Part shown: piece by piece, positions 26,933 through 36,126 of the stretch
How positions within the stretch are numbered: the first letter of the stretch is position 1
How the letters are laid out: each line of letters starts with the position of its first letter
From: Nitrospiraceae bacterium
GTDB lineage: Bacteria > Nitrospirota > Nitrospiria > Nitrospirales > UBA8639
Length of the DNA: 64,000 nt
Reading direction: 5' to 3'
NCBI GenBank assembly: GCA_020632635.1
Contig: JACKFE010000001.1
Coordinates: 248,001-312,000 of the forward strand
Program-made: the position numbers and the translations under genes
Notes under the pieces: generated by a model
The model's input: only the letters and a program-made list of their open reading frames with translations
The model's database searches: none
Told to the model about the DNA's origin: nothing

Positions 26933-27847
26933 TCAGACAGGGGTGAGCCAATTGGAATAATCCCAATCTTCCCCCCGTACAATTTTAAAGAAATCATTCT
27001 GCAAAGCCAGCGTTACCGGTCCAGGTTTGCCTTCTCCAATAATTCGATCGTCTAGTTCACGCACCGGAGTCACCTCCGCAGCAGTACCGGTCAAAAAGAT
27101 TTCATCGGCCACATACATGGCATCACGGGTAAATCGTTCTTCAACCACCGGAATATTTTTGGCCTTGGCTAATTGAAGAATCGAATTTCTCGTAATCCCA
27201 TCAAGGATGGAAGTTAACGGAGTCGTCCGTAATACCCCCTTGCTCACAATAAACACGTTTTCACCCGTGCCTTCAGCCACATACCCATCTGGGTCCAACA
27301 GGATACATTCGGCATATCCGGACTTTTTGGCCTCCCACTTAGCCAAAATGGAATTCACGTAATATCCGGAAACCTTGGCTCTCGTCATTGACACATTCAC
27401 ATGATGCCTGGTGAAAGATGAAATTTTTGCCCTAATACCCTGAGACAGGGCATCTTCCCCTAAATACGAACCCCAGGGCCATGCAGCAATGGCCAATCGA
27501 ATGGGATTATCTCCCGGATAGACTCCCATGGCTCCATAACCGATAAAAGCGATCGGACGAATGTAACAAGATTCCAGTTGATTCACCCGAACCGTTTCGA
27601 CAATGGCATCCATCACCACTTTTTTACTAAATGGCATCGGCATCATCATAATATGGGCAGACTCAAACAGCCGATCCACATGCTCTTTCAGTCGAAAAAT
27701 GGCCGAGCCCTTGGCCCCTTGATAGCAGCGAATACCCTCAAACGGGGCTAAGCCATAATGGAGCGAATGCGTTAAGACATGGACAGTAGCATCATCCCAA
27801 TCAACCAGAGCCCCGTCCATCCAAATTTTTTTTGAAGCCTTGACCAT
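26933..27847 (-). CDS. ilvE: Branched-chain amino acid aminotransferase
   Basis: IlvE performs the last step of leucine, isoleucine and valine synthesis, a PLP-dependent transamination with glutamate. The 304-residue fold type IV enzyme has GLAPFEGIRCY near residue 32, the PLP Lys in RAKVSGYYVNS near 158, ILLDPDGYVAEGTGENVF near 186 and the phosphate-binding LTGTAAEVTPV near 252. ATG 27847 is preceded by AAAAGGAT. It is convergent with secG and divergent from rplU. Confidence 0.96.
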   Translation of the reverse strand: MVKASKKIWMDGALVDWDDATVHVLTHSLHYGLAPFEGIRCYQGAKGSAIFRLKEHVDRLFESAHIMMMPMPFSKKVVMDAIVETVRVNQLESCYIRPIAFIGYGAMGVYPGDNPIRLAIAAWPWGSYLGEDALSQGIRAKISSFTRHHVNVSMTRAKVSGYYVNSILAKWEAKKSGYAECILLDPDGYVAEGTGENVFIVSKGVLRTTPLTSILDGITRNSILQLAKAKNIPVVEERFTRDAMYVADEIFLTGTAAEVTPVRELDDRIIGEGKPGPVTLALQNDFFKIVRGEDWDYSNWLTPV

Positions 27848-27958
27848 ACAGTGGATATCCTTTTTTAAAGCGTAAAAAATGAACTATCGGGAATCGGACA
27901 TTGAATTGGCATTGACAATTTACGCTGAATACAAAAGAGCAAATGATATACTAAAATA

Positions 27959-27988
27959 TTGACATAATTGTAAATGTCCTGGCAAAAT
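27959..27988 (+). promoter_or_regulatory. Possible promoter for rplU-rpmA-obgE operon
   Basis: TTGACA (27959-27964), an 18-bp spacer and CAAAAT (27983-27988) lie about 48 bp before the rplU start. The -35 is perfect and the -10 is 4 of 6. A TATACT at 27947-27952 is an alternative -10 with no good -35. Confidence 0.45.
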
Positions 27989-28035
27989 GAATGGTTTGTA
28001 AGGATTTACCTCTGCCAAGGAGAGAACACCAAACT

Positions 28036-28353
28036 ATGTATGCCATTATTGAAACAGGCGGAAAACAATACCGTGCTGAGCCACAAGTGATCTTGCAAGT
28101 GGAATCCCTGCCAGGGGATGTCGGATCCATAGTCGAATTTGACGCCGTCCGGCTCCTGCAAACCGATCAAGCTCCACTGGTGGGAAGTCCCATCATCCCG
28201 CAAGCAGTCGTAAAGGGTGAGATTGTTCGTCATGCCAGAACTCGGTCGATCCGGGTTTTCAAAAAGAAACGACGCAAAGGGTATCGCCGGACAAAAGGAC
28301 ATCGTCAGGGATTTACGCAAGTTCGTATTACAGAAATTATCGCACCCGCATAA
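28036..28353 (+). CDS. rplU: 50S ribosomal protein L21
   Basis: L21 is a 23S rRNA-binding protein of the large subunit. The 105-residue product begins MYAIIETGGKQYR, as usual, and has the KKKRRKGYRRTKGHRQ basic segment near residue 75. ATG 28036 has an AAGGAGAG site about 13 bases upstream; the longer frame from 27991 is not needed. It heads the conserved order rplU-rpmA-obgE. Confidence 0.97.
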   Translation: MYAIIETGGKQYRAEPQVILQVESLPGDVGSIVEFDAVRLLQTDQAPLVGSPIIPQAVVKGEIVRHARTRSIRVFKKKRRKGYRRTKGHRQGFTQVRITEIIAPA

Positions 28354-28381
28354 CGCAGGATATTTTTGAGGAGAATCAGTC

Positions 28382-28636
28382 ATGGCTCATAAAAAAGGCG
28401 GCGGATCATCACGAAACGGACGAGATAGCAATCCACAGTATCTTGGCGTCAAGGCGTATTCAGGGGAATCGGTCACAGGCGGTAGCATCATTGTCCGTCA
28501 GCGGGGAACGAAATTTTTTCCTGGCGTGAATGTCGGCCTGGGAAAGGATTATACCCTGTTTGCCAAGGTCGCAGGGATTGTAAAATTTGAAGGAGGAACA
28601 GTTCGCCGAAAGGTGAGCGTCTACCCTCCCGCCTAA
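28382..28636 (+). CDS. rpmA: 50S ribosomal protein L27
   Basis: L27 lies near the peptidyl transferase centre. The 84-residue product begins MAHKKGGGSSRNGRDS, the standard N-terminus without the cleaved extension found in Firmicutes. RBS GAGGAG lies 9 bases upstream. It is 28 bp after rplU and 75 bp before obgE. Confidence 0.98.
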   Translation: MAHKKGGGSSRNGRDSNPQYLGVKAYSGESVTGGSIIVRQRGTKFFPGVNVGLGKDYTLFAKVAGIVKFEGGTVRRKVSVYPPA

Positions 28637-28711
28637 TTTTTCCTTCCCGTTCCAAACCTACCCATAAATTTCATACAATTATCCCTGGTTGATTAGGGAC
28701 AAGGAATCGGT

Positions 28712-29734
28712 ATGTTTATCGATCAGGCTCGGCTATTCGTCAAAGCTGGAAATGGCGGGGCGGGCTCTCGCAGCTTCAGACGGGAAAAATTTGTTCCGGA
28801 AGGAGGCCCAGACGGCGGAGACGGGGGACGAGGAGGACACGTGAGTTTCGTGGCATCCAATCGGGTCTCCACCCTCCTGGACTTTCGTTACCAGCGACAT
28901 TATGAGGCCAAGTCTGGGGAGTCTGGCCATGGCAGCCACCGACATGGGGCCAATGGAACCGACGTGATGCTTCCCTTGCCAATTGGGACCATCATCAAGG
29001 ATGAGCAAACCGGTGAAATTTTGGCCGATCTCATTTCTGAAGGCCAAACCGCAATTGTCGCCCATGGGGGCAAGGGTGGGAGGGGAAATTCGCATTTTGC
29101 CACCTCAACCAATCGAGCACCGAGAAAATATGAGGAGGGCATACCAGGTGAAGAACGATGGCTCATTCTTGAGCTAAAACTCTTGGCCGATGTGGGACTC
29201 GTGGGGTTTCCCAATGCCGGAAAATCCACTCTGATTTCCACCATTTCGGCTGCTCATCCGGAAATTGCCAGCTATCCGTTTACCACCCTTCGTCCCCATT
29301 TGGGAGTCGTAGAATGGGCCGAGCATGAATCGTTCGTTGTCGCCGATATTCCTGGATTAATAGAGGGCGCCCATGACGGGAAAGGATTGGGAATCCAGTT
29401 TTTGCGCCATATTCAACGAACAGCCTTTTTGCTCTATCTCATTGATGTATCCGAATGGACGCAGGACGACCCGATTGAAACCTTTCACACCCTGCAAACG
29501 GAGTTACAGGCTTTTGATCCTGCTTTGCTGGAACGGCAATTTGCCATTGCCGGCACCAAAATCGATGCCCAGGGAGAAGGACAACACCTGACGACCCTCC
29601 AAGAATTTTGCGCCAAGCAGGCCTATCAGTTCTTTCCGATTTCTTCGGCCACCACGCAAGGCATCCCTGAGTTGATGCGGTTTTTAGGCCAAACGGTCAA
29701 AGAAGCCAAAACCTCATGCGCGAACAATTCTTAA
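28712..29734 (+). CDS. obgE: GTPase ObgE/CgtA
   Basis: Obg is an essential GTPase involved in 50S assembly and stress response. The 340-residue protein has the glycine-rich Obg domain (about 1-158), the G domain with G1 GFPNAGKST near residue 166, DIPGLIEGAH near 213 and the G4-type GTKID near 284. It lacks the extra C-terminal OCT domain. Its end overlaps proB by 19 bp, so translation is coupled. Confidence 0.97.
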   Translation: MFIDQARLFVKAGNGGAGSRSFRREKFVPEGGPDGGDGGRGGHVSFVASNRVSTLLDFRYQRHYEAKSGESGHGSHRHGANGTDVMLPLPIGTIIKDEQTGEILADLISEGQTAIVAHGGKGGRGNSHFATSTNRAPRKYEEGIPGEERWLILELKLLADVGLVGFPNAGKSTLISTISAAHPEIASYPFTTLRPHLGVVEWAEHESFVVADIPGLIEGAHDGKGLGIQFLRHIQRTAFLLYLIDVSEWTQDDPIETFHTLQTELQAFDPALLERQFAIAGTKIDAQGEGQHLTTLQEFCAKQAYQFFPISSATTQGIPELMRFLGQTVKEAKTSCANNS

Positions 29735-30843
29735 CATCCTGCAAGCGAATCGTCATCAAAATCGGTAGCAGTCTGGTGGCTTCGCCCAAAGGCGGTCTTC
29801 GCCTGGATCGCATCGAGCGCCTGGCCAAAGAACTTGGCGCCCTTCAATCCCAAAATCTGGAAATCGTCATCGTGTCCTCCGGGGCCATCGTGGCGGGCAT
29901 CTCGCACCTAGCCTTGGACAGCTATCCGCATGAACTTCCCCTCCAACAAGCCTCGGCCGCCGTCGGCCAAAGCCGGCTCATGCGGGCCTATGAAACAGCA
30001 TTTGAAGCCACACACCACAAAATTGCCCAAATACTTCTGACGCATCAGGACTTAGCGGATCGCCGCCGATTTCTCAATGCCCGGCATACGCTGACCACCC
30101 TTCTACAGCTCAAGGTTATCCCCATCATCAATGAAAATGACACGGTTGCCATCGATGAAATCCGCTTTGGCGATAACGACACCTTGGCAGGTCAGGTGGC
30201 TCATGTGGTAGATGCCGATCTCCTGGTCATCCTATCCGATGTTGATGGCCTTTACACACAAGATCCCCATCTACACCCCTCGGCTGAACTCATTCCATTC
30301 GTCCCAGTGATCACACCGGCCATTGAAGAATCCGCGGGAACCTCACGAACCCAAAACAGCCGAGGAGGCATGATCACCAAAATCCGCGCAGCCAAACAGG
30401 CCGGGCGTTTTGGTGTCTCCACATTACTATTAAATGGAGAAACACCATTGGCCCTTCAACAGGTTCTTGATGGCCAGAAAGGTGGTACCCTCTTTCTCCC
30501 ACAAGAATCGTCCCTAACCAGCCGGAAACAATGGATTGCCTTCACCCTCAGACCAAAAGGAGAGCTCCGATTAGACGGAGGGGCTGTCCAAGCCCTGACC
30601 CTTCGTGGGAAAAGCCTCTTACCGTCCGGAATCGTGAAGGTGACCGGCACGTTCATGCCTGGTGATCCCGTTACCTGTGCGACAGAGGAAGGAAAGTCAT
30701 TTGCACAGGGATTAACGAACTACTCCTCCGAAACGCTGCAACGAATCTTAGGAAAAAAAACCTCAGAGATTCGGACATTACTGGGTTCACTGGAATACGA
30801 AGAAATCATTCACCGGGATAACCTGGTCCTCACTGGCTCATAA
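29716..30843 (+). CDS. proB: Glutamate 5-kinase
   Basis: ProB phosphorylates glutamate in the first step of proline synthesis. The 375-residue protein has the amino-acid kinase domain (KIGSSLV near residue 15, IVSSGAI near 52, NENDTV near 139, GGMITKI near 217) and a C-terminal PUA domain from about 280 (GELRLDGGAVQAL). ATG 29716 lies inside the end of obgE. No proA is adjacent. Confidence 0.96.
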   Translation: MREQFLTSCKRIVIKIGSSLVASPKGGLRLDRIERLAKELGALQSQNLEIVIVSSGAIVAGISHLALDSYPHELPLQQASAAVGQSRLMRAYETAFEATHHKIAQILLTHQDLADRRRFLNARHTLTTLLQLKVIPIINENDTVAIDEIRFGDNDTLAGQVAHVVDADLLVILSDVDGLYTQDPHLHPSAELIPFVPVITPAIEESAGTSRTQNSRGGMITKIRAAKQAGRFGVSTLLLNGETPLALQQVLDGQKGGTLFLPQESSLTSRKQWIAFTLRPKGELRLDGGAVQALTLRGKSLLPSGIVKVTGTFMPGDPVTCATEEGKSFAQGLTNYSSETLQRILGKKTSEIRTLLGSLEYEEIIHRDNLVLTGS

Positions 30844-30903
30844 TCGCCGCACTATGGCCAAACCACTTCCCGTATTAACCGATTTCTAAGCACGGCCATT
30901 TCC

Positions 30904-31575
30904 ATGTTTATCGGACTCTTAGGTGGCTCGTTCAATCCTATCCATAACGGGCATCTGCATATCGCCCAGCAGACCTCCCGTCTTCTCGCGTTCGATCAGT
31001 TACTCTTTGTTCCTACGGGTGATCCTCCTCATAAGGAGACCGCAACTCTGGCTCCAGCCTTTCACCGCCTAGCCATGGTCAAGCTGGCCATCGCCCCATT
31101 TCCTCGTTATGCCGTGTACGAACGGGAAATTCATTTTCCGGGCATTTCCTATACCTTCGATACGCTGACTCAACTCAAACGGGAATACCCGCCTGAGACT
31201 CGTTTTGGCTTCTTGATCGGCCTGGATGCATTTCTTGACATCCAAACCTGGAAAAAAAGTGAGGCACTCTTTACCCTTTGCCAATTTATTGTGAGTTCCC
31301 GTCCTGGGGTCTCATTCGCTCAACTGCAGAAGCTCCCGTTTTTTCCCTCTCAATACCGCACTCAATTAGACCAACTCGACGCTGGCACCCAAAGACAAGC
31401 CGATGTGGAGCTTCCCCATAAACTCCCCCTCACCCTCCTTTCAGTTCCGCCTTGTGACGTTTCGGCTTCGGCCATCCGCCGCTCGCTCGCACAAAAACAG
31501 CCGGTCGGAGCTTGGTTGCCCGCCCAGGTCGAATCTTATATACTTCAGCACCGTTTGTACCAATGCCCAAATTAA
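30904..31575 (+). CDS. nadD: Nicotinate-mononucleotide adenylyltransferase
   Basis: NadD makes deamido-NAD from nicotinate mononucleotide and ATP. The 223-residue protein has the nucleotidyltransferase motif GGSFNPIHNGH near residue 7 and the second signature VSASAIRRSL near 183. It lies 60 bp after proB and overlaps rsfS by 13 bp. The nadD-rsfS linkage is widespread. Confidence 0.96.
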   Translation: MFIGLLGGSFNPIHNGHLHIAQQTSRLLAFDQLLFVPTGDPPHKETATLAPAFHRLAMVKLAIAPFPRYAVYEREIHFPGISYTFDTLTQLKREYPPETRFGFLIGLDAFLDIQTWKKSEALFTLCQFIVSSRPGVSFAQLQKLPFFPSQYRTQLDQLDAGTQRQADVELPHKLPLTLLSVPPCDVSASAIRRSLAQKQPVGAWLPAQVESYILQHRLYQCPN

Positions 31576-32000
31576 CTCACTCACCCTCCTTTCCTTCGCA
31601 AGAAAAAGCCATTTTCATCGCCCAGGCTGCGCAAGAAAAACAGGCCGGTGAAGTGCTCATCCTCGAAGTCGGACATCTCACCTCGATCGCCGATTATTTT
31701 GTATTTGGATCAGGGGAATCCGAGCGACAAGTTCGGGCTATCGCCACTTTCATTGAAAAAGAAGTCTCAGCTCGCTTTCATGAAAAACCGCAAGTCGAGG
31801 GGAAGGAAACCAGCAAATGGATTTTGCTGGATTTTGGGGACGTCATCGTCCATGTCTTCAAGACAGAGGTCAGGCAATATTATGCATTAGAGAAAATGTG
31901 GGCTGATGCCCCGCAAATTGATATTCCTGAGGCAGAGACCACATTTCGGCAACCCGTCAAATCCGCCAAAGGCCCTCCACAGCCCAAAGTGGCCAGATAG
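31563..32000 (+). CDS. rsfS: Ribosomal silencing factor RsfS
   Basis: RsfS binds L14 and blocks subunit joining when nutrients are low. The product of about 145 residues has the domain core KQAGEVLILEVGHLTSIADYF and the WILLDFGDVIVHVF segment near residue 88, then YYALEKMWAD. The C-terminus is extended by about 20 Pro/Lys-rich residues. ATG 31563 lies within the nadD end; the frame from 31512 would add residues unlike the family. Confidence 0.94.
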   Translation: MPKLTHSPSFPSQEKAIFIAQAAQEKQAGEVLILEVGHLTSIADYFVFGSGESERQVRAIATFIEKEVSARFHEKPQVEGKETSKWILLDFGDVIVHVFKTEVRQYYALEKMWADAPQIDIPEAETTFRQPVKSAKGPPQPKVAR

Positions 32001-32105
32001 TCCTCATCTTGACAATGGATTTTTGAATGATCCCTCATGGCAGGAACTCCCCAATCAACGCCCATGTCCCCTATGGCCTTCACTAACCAGTCAGGAGAAT
32101 ATACC

Positions 32106-33137
32106 ATGGCCTCCTATCATCATATGGCAACTCGCGTGCTCAATGAGGAACCCATCACCAGGGAAGAAGCCCTGAGTATCCTAACCGCACCCTCGGAACA
32201 ATTGTTAACCCTGGTGGACGCCGCCTATCAGATCAGACACCGTCACTTCGGTAATACCGTCCGGCTTCAAATGCTGTTAAACGCCAAGAGCGGAGCCTGC
32301 CAGGAAGATTGCCATTATTGTTCGCAATCAACGATCTCAACAGCTCCGATTGAGCGGTATGCACTGTTATCTCCCGAAGAAATGCTGGCCGGTGCACGAC
32401 GGGCCGCTAATGCCAAAGCTCAACGCTATTGTGTCGTGATCAGTGGCCGGTCACCACTGCAATCCGAGCTGGCGCAAATTTCGAAAGCCGTCAAGCAAAT
32501 TAAAGAAGAGATCCCCATTCAAATCTGCTGCTCCTTAGGCCTTCTTAATGGCGATCAAGCCCGTCAACTCAAGGAAGCCGGAGTGGACCGCATCAACCAC
32601 AATCTGAATACCAGTGAAGCCTATCACCCCTCCATCTGCACGACGCATACCTATCAGGATCGATTGAAGACCCTGGAAGAAGCAAGAGCCGCAGGCTTGG
32701 AACTCTGCTGCGGAGGCATTGTAGGGATGGGGGAAACAGATGCAGACTTAGTGGACCTGGCCTTCTCGCTCCAAAAGGTTCAGCCGGACTCTATCCCACT
32801 GAATATGCTCTATCCGGTCGAGGGAACGCCATTCGAGGAACACCGAAACCTGACGCCCGCCCGCTGCCTGAAAATCCTCTGTCTCTTCCGATTCCTGCAT
32901 CCCAAAACGGAAATCAGAGCAGCCGGTGGACGTGAAAAAAATCTCCGTTCGCTCCAACCGTTGGCACTCTATGTCGCTGATTCACTTTTTGTGGACGGGT
33001 ACCTGACCACGCCGGGCCTGGCTCACAAGGAGGTCTGGTCCATGATCGAAGACCTCGGTTTTACCGTTGAAGTGGAATATCAGGGAGAAAAAATGTCACA
33101 AACGGACCTAACGGAAGCCTATTCACCTGCCCAATAG
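32106..33137 (+). CDS. bioB: Biotin synthase
   Basis: BioB is a radical SAM enzyme that inserts sulfur into dethiobiotin. The product of about 343 residues has the cluster motif CQEDCHYCSQ (CxxxCxxC) near residue 67, ligands for the second cluster including Cys in QICCSLG near 141 and Arg in EIRAAGGRE near 272. ATG 32106 follows CAGGAG by about 10 bases; the frame from 32037 adds 23 residues without similarity. No other bio gene is nearby. Confidence 0.95.
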   Translation: MASYHHMATRVLNEEPITREEALSILTAPSEQLLTLVDAAYQIRHRHFGNTVRLQMLLNAKSGACQEDCHYCSQSTISTAPIERYALLSPEEMLAGARRAANAKAQRYCVVISGRSPLQSELAQISKAVKQIKEEIPIQICCSLGLLNGDQARQLKEAGVDRINHNLNTSEAYHPSICTTHTYQDRLKTLEEARAAGLELCCGGIVGMGETDADLVDLAFSLQKVQPDSIPLNMLYPVEGTPFEEHRNLTPARCLKILCLFRFLHPKTEIRAAGGREKNLRSLQPLALYVADSLFVDGYLTTPGLAHKEVWSMIEDLGFTVEVEYQGEKMSQTDLTEAYSPAQ

Positions 33138-33151
33138 GAGACTCGGCAATC

Positions 33152-35731
33152 TCATTCATACCGTAAACCTGAGGCAATGACCTGGTGGCCGGCCCAGCGG
33201 GCCGGCCACCAGGCGCCAATCAGTATGGCGATTCCGGTTACCACACAAGCGATTACTATTGGCTCAAGCGATACGGTCCAGGGAATGGTCCACCCAAAAG
33301 ATTGCTTATTGATGACCGTGATCAATACAAACGAAAGCGCTATCCCGACGGCGACACCAACGACCGCCCCCAAGCACGCCAGATAGCCCGCCTCCCAATA
33401 GACCAAGGTCTTCATCTGAGCCACACTGGCTCCTAAGGCCCGCAAGGTCGAGAATTCCCGCCGCCGCTCCATCATGGCCGTCATCAAGGTATTCACAATG
33501 CCAAGGATCGCCACCGCCAGGGCAATCCCTTCCAATACATAGGTGACACGAAAGGTCCGATCAAAAATTTCCAGGATTTCCGCCCGCAATTCCCGATTAC
33601 TGACCGTGGACACCGGTACATCCGTCGAGAGAGATTGCTCAAACAACGTCCGAATTTCCGGCAGTGCGGCTCCCGGCCTCACATACACCGCAAAGACGGT
33701 CGTCAGATCATCAGGCCAGAGACTACGATACAGCCGTTCATCCATGACCACTTTCCCACCATCGGTTGCGTAATCATAAAAAATTCCTTGAACCTTGAAT
33801 GACCTCAAGCCTTTCGGCGTCTCAATCCTGAGGAGATGTCCGACTTGCACATCTAAACGCTGAGCGAGTACCTCGGAAACGATCACCCCATTCGTCTCAA
33901 CGGCATTGTATAAAATTTCTGCCGAATCACCCTCAACAAACAGATACCGACTCCGGCCGGCATGAACCGTAAAATCTCGTGAGACCAACGCCACATTTTT
34001 CCCATTCACGTGAACTTTGTTTTCCCGATAGGGATCAACCGCGCCCACCCCGGGCGTCTCCTCTAGGACGGAACGCAACCTCAGGGGCAGACCGCGCCCC
34101 TGTTCATTTCCCCCTAGCCAGGACACGGGAGCCACAATGATATCCGCCACCATGGTTTGCTCAATCCACCATTCCACCGTTTGGCGAAAACTTTGGATCA
34201 TCAGACCCACCCCGACCATAATCGATAGCCCAATCACAATGGCTGACAGTGTCACAGAAGTTCGTCCGACATGACGAGTCATTTGATCCGCCGCCAGAGA
34301 CGGCCAGAGCCCCCATCGATCAGAATTTCCGGCACCCAACTGGATTCGTCTTATCAGATCGAACAGTAACGGACCAATGGCTGTCCCCCCAAGCAGGAGA
34401 CAGAGCGCTGCGCCATAGCCTCCCCAAGGTATTCCCTCAACAGGAGGAACCAGACTCAAGAGCAAGGCGCTGAACAATGCCACGGCAACCACCCCAACCG
34501 CCGCCCGACCGCCATTCAACGAGGTGTCAATACTTGGATTCAACGCCAAGGCTTGCACCGGCGGTAACCGGCTGGCTTCCCAGGCCGGCCGACATGCGCC
34601 AATTACGGAAACCAGAAGGCCAAGAACCGTCCCCTCGATGATCATATTGGCCGACCACGTCAATTCTAAGTAAGACGATTGCAGTCCATATAAATCCCCG
34701 GTGGTTTCTCCGATGAGCGTCAAAAGGAACTTGGCCATCCACAGACCCAGGCCACAGCCCAGGAGGCCCCCCAAACCTCCCAACAGCCCCCCTTCCACCA
34801 AAAACAACCCGATAATGCCCCTCCGTTCAAAACCCAACGATCGTAAAATACCAATTTCTTTTCGGTGTTGTGTCACGGAAAATGCCATGGTGTTATAAAC
34901 CAAAAACAGTCCGACCATGAGGCCAATACCGCTCATCATCGTCAGGTTCATTTGAAATGCTTTCAACATCCCTTCCACCTGACCATTTCGTTGGGGTGAG
35001 GGACGCACCATGACCGTTGACGGCAACAGTGCCGACACCTCCTGTTGCAATTGCTCTTGGGAAATCCCCAACGCCGGAACCAGATGAATTTCATGAACGC
35101 GCCCCACCTCTCCGAATACCCACTGGGCAGCGGCAATATCCATCATCAGATGCCGCCCCCATCGGCTTGCGGAAATACTGGATGGCTCTAACAACCCACG
35201 CATTATCAACTCTACCGGCTTCCCCTTCACATTCACTTTCAGAGCGGTCCCAATCGAGATACCCAATTCTCGAGCGATGTCCTCCCCCAGAAACACCGTC
35301 TGAGGGGAAACGATCTGTGCCCATGGCAACGTCTCACCTAGAGATGATTGATCGGAGGAGCGGCTCAAGACGACATTCGCCTGCTCAATCATATCCACCC
35401 CCAGAATTTCCAAATCTTGATGAGCCGGCAAATCTGTCCACAAACTGGCATGGATCTTCAAGAGCGGATGGACCGCTCGCACGGCCGGATGTCTTTGAAG
35501 CGGAATCAAGAGGCGCTCATCTATCCCATGTGCCCCACCCTCCACAATGACGGTGGCCTGACCAACCACAGAATCCACTGAATACTCAAAGGATTGGTAG
35601 ACCCCACTGTTGGCTGTCCGAATCGCCAACCATGCGGCAACCCCAATCGCCACTCCAAGCACCGTGAGCAGCGCACGAAAAGGACGGTGCCGTAGATGAT
35701 CTCGGGCCAAAATAAAAAAAACGTGCGGCAT
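33152..35731 (-). CDS. Large FtsX-family ABC transporter permease
   Basis: The 859-residue membrane protein has two FtsX-type modules. Each has a signature segment (HRKEIGILRSLGFERRG near residue 296 and RRREFSTLRALGASVAQ near 757) followed by membrane helices, with two periplasmic MacB-like domains (about 50-270 and 530-700). About ten hydrophobic segments are expected. This architecture occurs in exporters of lipoproteins, lipids or peptides; the substrate is unknown. The likely ATPase partner is the gene at 37061-37732, on the same strand but separated by pyrD and an opposite-strand regulator. Its 3' end contains a perfect 15-bp palindrome, 33181-33213. Confidence 0.9.
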   Translation of the reverse strand: MPHVFFILARDHLRHRPFRALLTVLGVAIGVAAWLAIRTANSGVYQSFEYSVDSVVGQATVIVEGGAHGIDERLLIPLQRHPAVRAVHPLLKIHASLWTDLPAHQDLEILGVDMIEQANVVLSRSSDQSSLGETLPWAQIVSPQTVFLGEDIARELGISIGTALKVNVKGKPVELIMRGLLEPSSISASRWGRHLMMDIAAAQWVFGEVGRVHEIHLVPALGISQEQLQQEVSALLPSTVMVRPSPQRNGQVEGMLKAFQMNLTMMSGIGLMVGLFLVYNTMAFSVTQHRKEIGILRSLGFERRGIIGLFLVEGGLLGGLGGLLGCGLGLWMAKFLLTLIGETTGDLYGLQSSYLELTWSANMIIEGTVLGLLVSVIGACRPAWEASRLPPVQALALNPSIDTSLNGGRAAVGVVAVALFSALLLSLVPPVEGIPWGGYGAALCLLLGGTAIGPLLFDLIRRIQLGAGNSDRWGLWPSLAADQMTRHVGRTSVTLSAIVIGLSIMVGVGLMIQSFRQTVEWWIEQTMVADIIVAPVSWLGGNEQGRGLPLRLRSVLEETPGVGAVDPYRENKVHVNGKNVALVSRDFTVHAGRSRYLFVEGDSAEILYNAVETNGVIVSEVLAQRLDVQVGHLLRIETPKGLRSFKVQGIFYDYATDGGKVVMDERLYRSLWPDDLTTVFAVYVRPGAALPEIRTLFEQSLSTDVPVSTVSNRELRAEILEIFDRTFRVTYVLEGIALAVAILGIVNTLMTAMMERRREFSTLRALGASVAQMKTLVYWEAGYLACLGAVVGVAVGIALSFVLITVINKQSFGWTIPWTVSLEPIVIACVVTGIAILIGAWWPARWAGHQVIASGLRYE
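33181..33213. repeat. Perfect 15-bp inverted repeat in the 3' end of the permease gene
   Basis: CCTGGTGGCCGGCCC (33181-33195) and its exact reverse complement (33199-33213) flank the loop AGC. It encodes the WWPARWAGHQ region near the C-terminus of the minus-strand permease and lies 43 bp beyond the convergent bioB stop. It has no T tract on either side, so it is a stable RNA hairpin rather than a standard intrinsic terminator. Confidence 0.85.
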
Positions 35732-35802
35732 AGCGTTGGTTGCCTGGGAAGATTACGTATGTTAAATTAACTAGAAAAAGATGCGTGGGGTCATCTCGAT
35801 CA

Positions 35803-36087
35803 ATGACAAACGAACAAGACGTAGAACACGAGCCGAATGACGCAGAGGAAGTGGATTCCCCTTCGGAAGGTCAAGCCTTGACCTCACGTCAAAAGGAAAT
35901 CCTCCGGTTGGTGGCCCAAGGCTATACGAACCGTGAAATCGGACAAAAATTGGATATCAGTGTTCGAACCGTGGAGGTCCACCGGTTCAATCTCATGCGT
36001 CGTCTCCGGGTGAGAAATGTGGCACAACTTCTTCGGCAGGCCATCGCACTCGATATCATTTCCAAAGAACCCCCGGCGGAGCAGTAA
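35803..36087 (+). CDS. Stand-alone LuxR/NarL-type HTH regulator
   Basis: The product of about 94 residues has an acidic N-terminus (DVEHEPNDAEEVD) and a single LuxR-type DNA-binding domain (about 28-88: LTSRQKEILRLVAQGYTNREIGQKLDISVRTVEVHR). It lacks a receiver or ligand-binding domain, as in GerE-like proteins. It is divergent from the FtsX permease (72 bp apart) and convergent with pyrD, so it may regulate the permease; this is inference. No ribosome-binding site is visible before ATG 35803; an upstream in-frame start at 35740 overlaps the permease promoter region. Confidence 0.85.
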   Translation: MTNEQDVEHEPNDAEEVDSPSEGQALTSRQKEILRLVAQGYTNREIGQKLDISVRTVEVHRFNLMRRLRVRNVAQLLRQAIALDIISKEPPAEQ

Positions 36088-36126
36088 CGTTCTCCCGCCT
36101 CACCGAGCCTCTTAAGCCTTTGGCAA

